Shown here: positions 12,441-22,639 of the stretch, one piece after another
Numbering within the stretch: the stretch's first letter is position 1
Layout of the letters: every line of letters begins with the position of its first letter
Assembly (NCBI RefSeq): GCF_033958435.1
Contig: NC_134142.1
Location: 97,783,001 to 97,847,000, forward strand
Reading direction: 5' to 3'
Source of the DNA: Carettochelys insculpta
Lineage: Eukaryota; Chordata; Testudines; Carettochelyidae
DNA: 64,000 nt
The notes under the pieces: model-generated
Database searches by the model: none
Seen by the model: only the letters and a program-made list of their open reading frames with translations
What the model was told of the DNA's origin: nothing
Translations under genes and position numbers: made by a program

Positions 12441-13397
12441 GACTGCTAGCTGTAAACAATCTGGCTGTAGTTTTTTTGCCTTTGTTCCAGGACCCCACTC
12501 TCTCATTTACCTTGAGAGTTACGTGAGTTGCTACTTGACTGCACCTCCAAGTCAGGTCTCCTGCAATAGAGTTCCCTGGAGTGTCACAGGCCCCGGGCCT
12601 CCCCTCCTGTGATATCTATCCTGGCTCAAGGACCAGCCCTTCAGAATTAACTGTCTTGTTTCTTGCTTAGAAACAAGAGCCAGAAACAAGATAGTTCTGT
12701 CTGCAGTCCATCATTCAGACCCTCTGCAAAAGGACTATTCATGGTTTTCTATTTCCCTAGGCCTCCTGGCCTGTGAGTCCAACTCCTGCTCCTGGGATCC
12801 TCTTGCCAGTGACAGCCCTTCTGTTTTCACACACGGGTTCTCTAATCAAGCTAGTTCTTGCCCTTTGCCCAGGGGCCTCTGTATGAGCTCTCTTGCTGCT
12901 TGTCAGAGCTTCCTCACCTTCTGTTCTGTCCAGCAGCTCTCTGAACCAGTTCTTAGCACCATGAGCTTTTTCTTTCTCCCAGGTCTCCTGTAGCTCTCTC
13001 CTTGTTACTTCTGCTCCCTTTCTACTAAGAGGACAAGATGTCCTGATTTTATAGAGTTTTATACCATGTTAATATTTGGGTCTGTTATATAGACACCCAT
13101 AACCTCTCACATCCTGTCCTGATCATTCACACTTGGTATCTGAGCACCCTACTTTCCATCTCCAGCAGCATTTCCATGTTCCTCCTGTCTGCCTCTGAGT
13201 CTCCTTTCTTTCTCAAGTGCACACTGTAGAGCCAAAATAGGGAAGAGATAATTGTTAAAGTTACACGTCCACTGGACTCCACCTCTTCTATAAGATGCTA
13301 ATCACCCTGTAGTACCTCCTATCCTGAAATGTTAAGTGGTGACACAGACTGTCAAGTTAGCTATCAAAGGACCACATCACCCCTTTTGTATCATGTC
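12441..13397. other. Intergenic, no gene recognised
   Basis: Pyrimidine-rich sequence ('ctctctcc', 'tctcctgtagctctctcc') without a supported gene. It could be part of an old LTR or the body of a degraded element, but no ends were recognised. Confidence 0.35.
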
Positions 13398-13939
13398 TTC
13401 GGCTATGGCTAGATTGCAGGGATTTGTTGGCAGAAGTTTATGTTAGAAGATACCTTGCAACAAAACTTCTGTTGACAGATTAAGTCCAGACTGCAAGGCA
13501 GATTGAAAGAGCAATGTGGTCTGTCGACCGAGGCTGGATGGACTGCCTGGCCGCTCTACCAGCAAAACAGCCACCTGGAACCACCTTGGACAGGGTTGCA
13601 GGTCACCAGCTCCTTCTGGGAGCCCTGACGAGATGTTCCCTTAAAGGCCCACTCCCACCCCTGACACCCATTTCCTGCCACTGCTGTGGGCATGCTTACC
13701 TCCTCAAGGGACAGCATAGCTACAGCAGGCCTTCACATCTTGGTGGGTAACACAGCTCATTTCAGGGAGCCATGCTGCCAGCGCTGCCCCTGGGGGCTTG
13801 CGCTGGCCCAACACAGAGACGCTACAACATCTGCTGAACCTCCTGAGAGCCATCCTCCTCCTCATGGAGGACGAATCTGAGACCACCTACAAGAACCTCA
13901 CCATGGTTGCAGGACGTTCACATCTGCTCCTGCTCCTGC

Positions 13940-14240
13940 CCCTTCCCCCCCGGTGCACAGGCAGCTCAGGAGGCACCGCACCAGTTACGACTGTTGGGAT
14001 CAGCTGGTCGTGGGGCAGTGGGATGACCAACAGTGGCTCCAGAACTTCTGAATGTGGAAGACCATCTCCCTGGAGCTCTGTGCCTGGCTCATCGCTGCCC
14101 TCTGGAGACAAGACACCTGGCTGCGGCTTGCCATCCCCATGGAGAAGCAGGTTGCAGTCACCTTCTGGAAGCTCGCAACCCCTGACAGCTACCACCCAGT
14201 GGGCAACCAGTTCAGCATGGGGAAGCCTACCATTGGGCCC
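13940..14240 (+). pseudogene. Harbinger transposase N-terminal fragment
   Basis: Successive frames give DDQQWLQNF, a stop, then CAWLIAALWRQDTWLRLAIP and EKQVAVTFWKLATPDSYHPV followed by GNQFSMGKPTIG. This is the HARBI1-like N-terminal and helix-turn-helix region (family form: VAIALWKLATPDSYRSVG, QFGVGKSTVG). A TGA near 14048 interrupts it. No DDE catalytic motif was found downstream inside the element, so the gene has lost its 3' half. Host HARBI1 was rejected because the copy is broken and lies inside terminal repeats. Confidence 0.75.
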
Positions 14241-15224
14241 TCCTCAACACATTCTTGGGCTCAGTCTCTGCATGGGGGTGGGGTGGGGGGCAAAAGAAGG
14301 CATGTGAAAGATGTTGTCAAAGCAGGACTTGAGTTGGTCCTAGGCCCTTGACCACCACTCCATGTCAGCCCTGAGCCACCTCTACATTATCCCCATCATG
14401 GACCACAGGCTGGCATTGTGTTCTGGCTGGAGGTCCTCATAGACCCTCTGACTGCAGGGTCAGCCTGGTGGTAAGGTGGGGGTGACTGAACCTGGTGACA
14501 TCAGGGGGGTGGCTCAGCTCTCGGTCAGTGCAGTTGTAGCTGAAGGAAGATAAGAAGGAGAGATGGTGAGTCATTCATGTAGTGAAGCCCCTGAAGCCAT
14601 GCCCTGCACCATGAGCTTGGACTGACACCCCCTAGGCCAAGGGATGGGGATGTCCTGGGAGCAGAGCCCTGTGTGGCCTGCAGAGCAGATTCTGCCACAT
14701 GGCGGCTCTGCAGTGCCTACAAGACTGTGCTGACTGCTGCACCCCCACCCCTGCTAGATGGGCTAGTGGCCATGTGGGGGGTGTCTGGCCACAGAGGGTT
14801 CCCTTATGGTTGGTGGGTGATCCAGGACCAGCCTGGTCCTCCCTGGAGCCCCTCCACACCCCTGCAGCTCCTGGCCCTGTCTGTGGGAGTGAGTGGTGCC
14901 GCCCATCTGCAGCGTGCCCTTGTGCCAGGTGCCACACTCCTTGGTGTGTCTGGGGTCAGGCTGGTGCCCTTGTGGCTAGCCTGCTTCCAGACATGGTAGG
15001 TGCTGGGAGGCCTTCCCTTTCCCCCCACAGCCTGTGGCTTGTCTGGCCTCCTGTGAGGCTGGCAGTAGGATGCTGCCCATCCCCAGGGGCTGTCTCCTGG
15101 TCCATGTGGTTCCATGCATTGGGATTGCAGCACAAGGTCCCACAGAGGACAGCTGACCAATGCTAGCAGCATCCCCCATCTACACCCACTCCTCATGGCC
15201 TGGGGTGTGTAACACATGGGGTAC

Positions 15225-15830
15225 TTACCGGAGGGACCGTTGCCCAGCTTTGAAGATGCGTGGTATGTGGCCTGGCTGCTGGAGACTGGGTTTAGGATGA
15301 GGCAGCTGGCCTCTGCATCTGGCTCTGACTTTGGTGGGGGTCAATGCTATGGTGCAGAGGGGTGTGTTCCCCGCAGCAGGGATGCCACGTAGCTCCCAGT
15401 AATAGGGGCAGGTGGCCGGTCCTGCCCTGGAGCATCGTTCAGTGTTCCAGGCCCAGATGTAGACCTGCCTCAGCTCCTTTACCTTGGCCTGGACCTGCTC
15501 CATGCTGGAGGAGGGAGGGGATAGCCCCCTCCATTCTGGAGGGGGATGGCCCCATTTGGCCAGGTCGGTGGCCATCTTGGTGTAGATTGACATGTTCTGC
15601 CACTTGGCTTTGGGGTCCTGCAGGGTCTTCTCCTCCTTCCACAGGTTCAAAAGGGCCTGGACCTCAGCCCCACTCCAGAAGGAGGTACAACTCTTGGAGC
15701 TCTGGGGTGGGTCCTGGAACCCCTCAGGCTGGGAGGCATCTTGGGAGATCTCTGCCACTGCAGCTTGGTGGGTGCCTGTGGCTGTAAGGGTGTTTAGGGA
15801 GCAGCACGTTGCTCTGCTGCTCACACACAC
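15225..15830 (-). CDS. Myb/SANT-like protein of the Harbinger element (201 codons, open)
   Basis: The frame has a single Myb/SANT-like DNA-binding domain at about residues 50-145: SFWSGAEVQALLNLWKEEKT, then QNMSIYTKMATDLAKWGHPP, then VQAKVKELRQVYIWAWN and GPATCPYYWELRGI. The tryptophan spacing and the CPYYWEL end match the accessory DNA-binding protein that Harbinger elements encode beside their transposase. In known elements this protein helps nuclear import and end binding of the transposase. The frame is open through the domain, but its ATG lies in a Ser/Ala-rich leader and the C-terminal part has no recognised domain. The gene points toward the transposase fragment on +. It is transposon cargo, probably no longer expressed. 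Confidence 0.68.
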   Translation of the reverse strand: MCVSSRATCCSLNTLTATGTHQAAVAEISQDASQPEGFQDPPQSSKSCTSFWSGAEVQALLNLWKEEKTLQDPKAKWQNMSIYTKMATDLAKWGHPPPEWRGLSPPSSSMEQVQAKVKELRQVYIWAWNTERCSRAGPATCPYYWELRGIPAAGNTPLCTIALTPTKVRARCRGQLPHPKPSLQQPGHIPRIFKAGQRSLR

Positions 15831-16128
15831 TCATCTTCCTGCCAAGGGGTTTCCCAGGCTTCCTGTGGCTTTTAGAACAGCTGGGAACCATACAGCACTG
15901 CTTGCTGTCGACAGGATATCTCCCAGGGCACCTGTGCAGTGCCCTGCAGGCATTTTCTGCCAACAGAAGGCTCCCAGGAACGTCCAGACTGGCATTTTGT
16001 TGACAGATCTCTGTCAACAGCGGCATTCTTCCTCATGGCAAGTGGAGTACGGCTGTCAACAAAAGTGCAGCGTTCTATTGACTTACTGTCGACAGAATGC
16101 ACTTTGCAATCTGGACACTCCATAGGTT

Positions 16129-16190
16129 TTGTTGACAAAACGTCCCTTTTTGTTGACAAAACGTCCCTTTTTGTCAACAAAACCCTCAAG
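16129..16190. repeat. 22-bp tandem repeat near the Harbinger right end
   Basis: TTGACAAAACGTCCCTTTTTG occurs twice in direct succession, with a third decayed partial unit containing 'gtcaacaaaacc'. Subterminal repeats of this kind often bind the element's own proteins. Confidence 0.7.
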
Positions 16191-16206
16191 TCTAGACATA
16201 TCCTTG

Positions 16207-17389
16207 GATCAAGACACACTGTTCAGGAGTGGCATGGCCTCCAAGATGCCACCTCTTCTGAACCAAGATCACCCCTAGATATCTGAAGGCTTCAGCTAGT
16301 TCACATCAATTTAGGGACACAGAGTATAAGGTATTCCAATTGTGGATGGATATTTCTGAACTTCTTAACACTGAAGAATTAGACATTTGGGGTAAAATTG
16401 TGACCGTAGAACACAGTGCAGAGCAGAGGTGGGAATGTGGCTATACTGTGCCAGGAAAAGAATTGTATCTGCTGATCTTTGCTGCAGACATGAGAGTGAT
16501 CTGCTTCTGGCCTATACCATCTGCAAACTATGTCTCTATGGTCATCTTACCCAGGGCTGACAAAAGACTTTGCCCTTGTGGAAGCTGGCTCCAGACCCCC
16601 TGAAAGGGAAGGATCCTCAGGGAGAAGGGTTGGGGCTGTACAAATATAAAGATAATCCAAGCCCCAAAGAGCTTTTAAACTAAGTATCTCATAATTCAGA
16701 CTTCCACATATTGACTTAGACCTTTTCAGTCCATGGAAAATTCTTCAGTAGGCCCTTCCCTACAGTGTGTCTACAGCCATGATGTGTGCCCCCTACAAAA
16801 CAGGCCATTGGAACCATCCCCAAATGTGGCAGACTGCTGAGCCTCCATGCACAACTTCAGAGTTCCACAGGATCCAGTGCTATGTGCACAGTGGCTTTCT
16901 GCCTGGGCCTTGGCTTTGGTTCTTGATATTTCCATGGCAACTTGGTTTCATTAAAGCTTTCTATAAGGGAGTATCTCTTTGGTGGCTGCTCTGAGGGTGC
17001 AACACAGAAAAAATAATCGTTTTTGCTTTTGATTCCTTGACCTACCCAGTTAGATTTTGCACTCCTCAGATTGTAGTTCAGATCCCTGGAGCATGGCTCC
17101 ATTTAGGTATGGCAAAAGGAGGATTAATCCACATTCAGGTCTGGGTGGGGACAACTGCAGCAGGTTTTGATGTGTTTGATAGCAGAGAATGAGCAATTCA
17201 GGTCAGCATATCTCATTATGGAAATGTGGCTGCAAGCAGAGGCACATTCCTGGTATCACCTGCAGGGCGAAGGGTGGGGTTCTTCCCATTCTGGGCAGCC
17301 ACTCTACCTCACTACACACCTGGCTCAGTAGGACACAGGGAATCAGCTGAGTGACTAATGTTGCAAGTATAACCCTGTTGTCAGGGTCC
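16207..17389. other. Intergenic, no gene recognised
   Basis: Mixed composition with short frames only (87 codons at most). No domain or repeat was recognised. Confidence 0.4.
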
Positions 17390-17399
17390 ATTCCACCAG

Positions 17400-17765
17400 T
17401 ACAGTCAGCATGTCCAGGCTCTGGGGGCAGTCAGGCCAGCAACCAGTTTAAGGGACTCTGGACTATACTCAGGCCAAGCACAGCTGGTAAGCCCAGGCCC
17501 TAACTCAGGGTGGGCAGCAATAGGTTCAGGGGCTTGTGCCTACACTTAGGCTGAGTGAGCAGTCGGTAAGCCAGGCCTTCTCTCAAGGCAGGCAGGAATA
17601 GTTTAGGACTTCAGCCTATGTCCAGGCTGAGCAAAGTCAGTGGGCTGGGGCCTCACGCAGGGCAGGCAGGAATAGTTCAGGGGCTTAGGCCTAGATTTAG
17701 GCAGAGCAAACAGTCAATGACCCCAGGCCCTAGGTCTGGGCAGGACTGCAAATAGTCAGCTCTCC
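17400..17765. repeat. Tandem repeat array, unit about 78-80 bp
   Basis: Units carry 'aagcccaggccctaactcag', 'gggcaggcaggaatag', 'ttcaggggcttaggcct' and 'aggctgagcaaacagtca'. Starts lie near 17491, 17571, 17645 and 17723, with a decayed unit before them. Arrays like this occur inside LTRs of some reptile retroelements; that link is inferred. Confidence 0.65.
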
Positions 17766-17879
17766 TAGCTCTGGCAGAGAGCCAACATACACAGATGTTT
17801 GCTAGAGAAGGGTGGGGAGACTGCCACCCATGGAAGGGAATGGCAGGGGGGATGCAGGGCCTTTTGCTCCATTGCACCC

Positions 17880-18680
17880 CCAGCTCAGAAACGTAATGGT
17901 GACAGAGCAGTCTGCCATTGATAGAAACACGTAGGCCCTGACTCAGACAGACCAGCGTTGGCTACCCCTCGGCTACTTCCAAACTCCACCTCTGGGCATA
18001 CCTCCTTCACAGGTGGTGGCTCATATGGGTCAGGGTCTGTTTGTGGTCCTGGCCACTCTTCAGCCTGCTTTTTATACTTCATGTCCTCTCTCCTTACTTC
18101 CACCATGAAGATGGTGTGGGGCAAGGCTTGGCTTGCCACCAGGGGTCAGGGAAGGGGTTCCTCACCTTTTGGGTCACCGAGCCAGGCCAGCTTACTTCAC
18201 CTGTAAATAGAGAGTATTGGTTATTCTTTGATGGATATCCACTCACAGACCCTAAATTCTGTCCTGAATCTGAGAAACTGCCTAGCTGAAAGTCATACAT
18301 TTCCACAAAAAGTTCATTTTTGACAATTTGGTATTTTCCCCATGGAAGACCATTTCTTTGAAAAGAATTGTCAAAATGGTGTAGTCAAAACAACTCAGAT
18401 TATACAGTTGTCAAGGTCTAAAGGTACAAATGGAAATGTAGACTTCAAACATGTAAATAGAGCTAATTTTACAATATTGTCCATGATTTGCAGATTGATA
18501 GAGGCCACCGTTTATTGACTGCTCTAAATCGCAACACACTGACTCGGCACATGGGCCCTGTCTCAGCCAGTCCAGGGTCAGATGCCCCGGGCGACTTCCA
18601 GACTCTTACCTTTGGGCATACGTCCTTCAGGGCTGGCAGCTGGTCTGGGTTGGGTTCATCTGTGATTCTATGATTCTAAA
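17880..18680. repeat. LTR-like region with a duplicated module
   Basis: The segment at about 17938-18035 ('actcagacagaccagcg...gggcatacctccttca...gggtcaggg') is related to 18556-18655 ('tctcagccagtccaggg...gggcatacgtccttcag...ctgggttggg'). They are about 600 bases apart in the same orientation. The right copy runs into 'gattctatgattctaaat', a CR1-type 3' tail. LTR or SINE ends could not be fixed. Confidence 0.4.
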
Positions 18681-19439
18681 TGATAACCAAAACTATCATG
18701 AGCACAGAAGCCTTCTGATGGCATGTTGGAAAGAAATAATTAGAATGGCGATGCTGAATAAAAACAGGATCGTATCATTTCTAGTTTCAGGATACTCATC
18801 CATGTCTTGAAGTACGTTGTTTCTAATTCTTCTGACCTTCAACTGAAGAGATAAGCAAGCTGGAAGAAGTAATCATTAATTAAATGCTATGCCTTGAAAA
18901 AAAACAAAGTCCACTGTAATCACAAAGAAAAATCTTTAACTAGACAGCTGACTTTTGCACAGTGCACATTTTAAGTACATCACATGCAGCAGGTTTTTCT
19001 GTCAATGCTGTAACTTAAAATATAATGCATATGCACAGCCACCTTTTCATAGCACAATAGTGCCAGCCTAAATTTCAATAAGGAATCAGAAACATAACTC
19101 ATGAAATCATACATGAGAGTATATTTTAAGAAATGTTGGTCTAATATATTGCAGATTAAATGGTATATTTACAGATCCTATGCCACTATATGCATATATA
19201 CGAGGACAGATTTTCTGCATGTCAGATGTTTTAGCCTTCTAAAGTGTCTATTTAGCTCCTTTATCCATCAGTGGTATTTCTTTACTGACCACTTCATATA
19301 CCGTGAAAATGTAGTTTAATAATAAGAGTAATAATAATCATAATAATGGAGTATATTGACTATGTTCTCTGTGTTGGAAACCCAAATTTGCTCATAGATA
19401 AAATATGTATTTATTTTTCTTATGTTGTAGAATGTTGCC
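18681..19439. other. Intergenic, AT-rich, no gene recognised
   Basis: No supported coding or repeat feature. A short TAATAA-rich run lies at 19317-19346. Confidence 0.4.
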
Positions 19440-19650
19440 CTCTTTTCACACCAACATGAAACCATGAAAGAAAATGTGGAAGAATGTGGTATTGAAGAGT
19501 TGCCTTGCAGCCTCCTTTTGGTAGTCTGTCCTATTTATGATGACAAAAGCACCTCCTTTGTCAGCATCTTGGATGATAATGTCAGAGTTGTTTCTAAGAC
19601 TGTTGATGGTATTGCATTCTGCATGGCTGAGAGACTATCTACTACTACTA
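19440..19650 (-). pseudogene. Penelope-like RT fragment, N-terminal part, inverted
   Basis: The minus strand reads [18 protein letters not shown], then [20 protein letters not shown]. This is the early RT block of Penelope-like elements (family form ADKGGAVVIMNRTDY). It lies head-to-head with the next RT part, which is on the plus strand, so the element was inverted here. The plus-strand frame at 19464-19667 is its shadow. Confidence 0.72.
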
Positions 19651-19940
19651 CCTACTCTATCTACTAACCAAGATCCATAAACCTGAGACTCCCGGACCCC
19701 CCATCATCTCAGGCATTGGCACTCTCACTACAGGATTGCCTGGATATATGGACTCTCTACTCGGACCTTATGGTCCCAGCGCTCCCAGCTTTCTTCTAGA
19801 TACCACCGACTTCCTTAGGAAACTATGATTCATTGGTGACCTTCCTGAAAACACCATTCTGGCCACCATGGATGCAGAGGCCCTTTATACCAATACCCCA
19901 CATGAAGATGGACTTCGAGCCATTAAGGGAGGGGTGCTAC
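19651..19940 (+). pseudogene. Penelope-like RT fragment, core part
   Basis: Plus-strand frames give YLLTKIHKPETPGPPIISG, then LLDTTDFLRKL, GDLPENTILATMDAEALYTN and TPHEDGLRAIKGG. These match the Penelope RT order (LPKIHKP-PGRPIISG, DTTDFL, LDVSSLYTNIPHEDG). The catalytic region has MDAEALYTN for the usual LDVSSLYTN, keeping the aspartate. A stop interrupts the part before GDLPEN. The copy is truncated on the right near 19940. Confidence 0.78.
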
Positions 19941-20189
19941 AGCACTCTCAGGTTGCGCACCCAGCCTCCCTGCACCTGAGGCCCAGTCCTGCTGCCAACC
20001 CAACAAAGGCTTTGCCAGCCCTGTGTCTCAGCCTCCAGGAAGTACCTGGGGGCGGGGCAGTCCTGCTGTGTCTCCAGGATCCCTCCAGTCTCATGGGTGT
20101 GCTGCTGCATGCCAGCATCGTAGGCTCTGCTGGTCCTCAGGATCCCATCACCTGATGGCCTTGCTATTATACGCACTAAGAAGTATTTT
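19941..20189. other. GC-rich spacer of unknown origin
   Basis: GC-rich sequence between the Penelope fragment and the CR1 end. Overlapping frames on both strands, no recognised domain. Confidence 0.3.
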
Positions 20190-20706
20190 TTCATCTCTCC
20201 TCTGTGATGATTAGATCTCAACCGGAGTATTGTGTATGGTTCTGTGCACCACATTTCTAGAAAGATGTGGACAAATAGGAGAAAGTACAGAGAAAAGGTA
20301 CTAAAGTGGTTAGAAAACACAATCTGTGAGGGAAAATTGAAAGAATTGGGTTTGTTTAATCTGCAAAAGAGAAGACTGAGAGGGAACATAACAACAGCTT
20401 TAAAGCACCTAAAAGGTACAAAAAGGAGGGAGAAAAAATGTTCTTGTTAACTCCTGATGATAGGACAAGAGCAGCAAGGGAGGCTTAGGTTGGATATTAG
20501 GGAAAAAATGCCATCTGTGAGGCTAGCTAAACATTAGAATAAAATGCCTATGGAAGTTATGGACTCTCCATCACTGGATATTTGAAAGAGGAGGTTAGAT
20601 AAACTCCATTCAGGGATGATCTAGATGGTGCTTGGTTCTGCCATGAAGGCAGGGGACTGGGCTTGATGAGCTCTCTAGATTACTCCCAGTTCTAGTATTC
20701 TATGAT
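20190..20706 (+). mobile_element. CR1 LINE 3' end
   Basis: 'gagtattgtgtatggttctg' begins the CR1 C-terminal coding part, followed by GKLKELGLFNLQKRRLRGN, a CR1 hallmark, and the 3' untranslated part ending 'gactgggcttgatgagctct' and 'tctatgatt'. It is 5'-truncated. The frame at 20232-20450 is a fragment of the RT protein. Confidence 0.85.
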
Positions 20707-21034
20707 TAAGGTAGCCAGACAGTTCTCTACCCATCAGTGATCCTCTAAGCAGACATACCACGTGCCTCAACTGGCAGGTAACCAGGACTCATCACCTGAA
20801 CTATGCAAACTGCATTAACTTTTGTTTAACAATTTTTGGCATGTGGAATTTCCTCAGCTTTTATTTCAATAGGTACTCAGTATGTAAATTGAATTGAAAT
20901 ATAAGGTCAGGAAGAGCAAAATTTTACTCCAGTAAAATGCATATGTCCCACTGAGACAGGTTCCCTTCTTGTCAGAGAATAGTAAAGTGTTATTTATAGG
21001 TAAATTTTATAGGGAGGGGATATGTTGTATAACT

Positions 21035-21300
21035 AGAGCAGGTGCAGGCAAATACCAGCCTATAGGCTGGATCTGGTTCCCCACGTTTAGCCCCAGCAAG
21101 TCACCACTGCTGTATTTACCTGTGCCTCTGAAGGTATAGGTGATTGCAGCACCTATGGGCCATGGATCACTGTCCCCAGCCAATGGGAGCTTCAGGAAGC
21201 AGTCTCACACCACTTCCCACAGCTCCCAGTGTCCAGGAATGGCAATCCATGACTAACAGGAGCTGCAATGGCATCTACCTGCACAGGTGCAGGTAAATAT
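21035..21300. repeat. Interspersed repeat, probably a DNA-transposon derivative
   Basis: 'gagcaggtgcaggcaaata' at the left and 'cacaggtgcaggtaaatata' at the right are similar in direct orientation. The inside has 'ccatggatcactgtccccagccaatgggagc', a text type that I associate with common reptile interspersed repeats. Family not assigned. Confidence 0.4.
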
Positions 21301-21504
21301 AGCAGCAGCAATTCATATGATTAATTCTGCTGAAGCCCAGGGAAATTCTCATGGGAGTAGCAGCTTACCTATGTGAGGCTGGGCCCAGATGGAGATTAGT
21401 TTTGATTGTGAATATTTACCGAAGAGAAAGCTTTGAAATTCAAGACACTCATTAAAGAAAAGTTATTAATTAGCCTTAATATTAAGAATCGGGGGTAGAA
21501 TGTT

Positions 21505-21625
21505 AATCTGTATCTGCAAAACCAATGAGAAGTCCTGTGGCACTTTATAGATGTAACAGATTTACGGATCATAAGCTTTTGTGGGCAAAGCTGATGAAGT
21601 GGGTCACAGGACTTCTCAATAGTTT
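21505..21625 (-). mobile_element. Penelope-like 3' tail fragment with foldback end
   Basis: On plus: 'gagaagtcctgtggcactttatag', 'acggatcataagcttttgtgggcaaag', then 'ctgatgaagtgggtcacaggacttctc'. The first part is a minus-strand tail and the last bases 'cacaggacttctc' are its inverted beginning, so the copy folds back. Confidence 0.6.
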
Positions 21626-22223
21626 GTGAAAATACTAAGATCCACGTAGCACATTTTTATCACTGCACAGACATACATTCCTTAGGAGAAATAGAGTAGT
21701 ATATAGGCAAACGAAACCAAACAAAATGGATATGGTGTCTTGTCTGAAGCATATTCTGGTAATTACAGAACAGCAAAGCATTCAAGAGACAGATGAAGGT
21801 CCATGGGCTGACTGCAGCTCTGCTCATATCCACACTTAAAAAGCAAGGACTCTGGGGCTGTGATGGAAGCAGAAAAAGTTTAAACAATGCACCTAGGAAA
21901 AAGGGTGGATTACTCAAAATTTTGGTTCTCTACCAGGGTGGCTTGAATTTAGTCCAGCAGTAAAATTTATACAATAGCTTTTAGTTTAAACACACTATTT
22001 CTATTTAGCCATTTATATTACTCCACTTCCCATGTTGTTATCTGGTGTTAGAGAGAAAACTGGTAACTTGAATGGCTTTGTGATTCTTATTCAGACCATA
22101 GGGAGGCTGATTTGCTGTTGACCCTTTTTGCTGTTTGCAACAATTTGTTACATGGGTGTTACTTGGTTCCATTCTGATTTGAGGACATTTTACACCCACT
22201 TTGCCCTGGTTTGATGACACACA

Positions 22224-22636
22224 AGCTATGTCTACACTAGCCCCAAACTTAAATGTAAATGGCCATTTCGAAGTTTACTAATGAAGTGCTGAAATACATA
22301 TTCAGCACCTCATTACCAAGCGGGCGGCCGCGGCACTTCGAAATTGACGCGGCTCGTCCCGACGGGGCTCCTTTTCTAAAGGACCCCAGCTACTTTGAAG
22401 TCCCCTTATTCCTATGAGCAGATGGGAATAAGGGGACTTCGAAGTAGGTGGGGTCCTTTCTAAAAGGAGCCCCGTTGGGACGAGCAGCGCGGCGGTGAGG
22501 CGCATCAATTTCGAAGTGCCGTGGCCGCCCGCATGCTAATGAGGTGCTGAATATGTATTTCAGCGCTTCATTAGTAAACTTTGAAATGGCCATTTACATG
22601 GCCATTTCGAAGTTTGGGGCTAGTGTAGACACGGCC
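22224..22636. mobile_element. Palindromic Harbinger-type MITE C (413 bp)
   Basis: Ends AGCTATGTCTACACTAGC and GCTAGTGTAGACACGGCC are inverted, flanked by ACA on both sides (22221-22223, 22637-22639). Almost the whole element is one long inverted repeat with arms of about 200 bases and a centre near 22418-22432. Both arms contain 'ggccatttcgaagttt' and 'ggggactt'. Frames at 22302-22593 are by-products of the palindrome. Confidence 0.82.
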
Positions 22637-22639
22637 ACA

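Larger units (their letters stand above)
13401..16203. mobile_element. PIF/Harbinger-type transposon relic (2.8 kb)
   Basis: The left end GGCTATGGCTAGATTGCAGG and the reverse complement of the right end GGATATGTCTAGACTTGAGG are related inverted repeats. The flanking triplets are TTC and TTG, an imperfect 3-bp duplication. Inside are transposase remains on + (13940-14240) and a Myb/SANT-like frame on - (15225-15830), the two-gene layout typical of Harbinger elements. Subterminal sequences are rich in GTCGACAG and TTGTTGACA motifs. The transposase lacks its catalytic half, so the element is inactive. Confidence 0.75.
20707..22220. other. Intergenic with two repeats, no gene recognised
   Basis: Apart from the repeats at about 21035-21300 and 21505-21625, this stretch is AT-rich with short unsupported frames only. 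Confidence 0.4.

Noticed and set aside
13798..14307. 169-codon frame as an intact gene
   Set aside because: It is out of frame with the transposase residues visible in the same DNA (WKLATPDSY, GNQFSMGK), so it is a shadow of the broken transposase.
14699..15217. Frames of 137 and 155 codons on opposite strands
   Set aside because: Mutually overlapping, without domains, inside the Harbinger relic between transposase and Myb-like parts.
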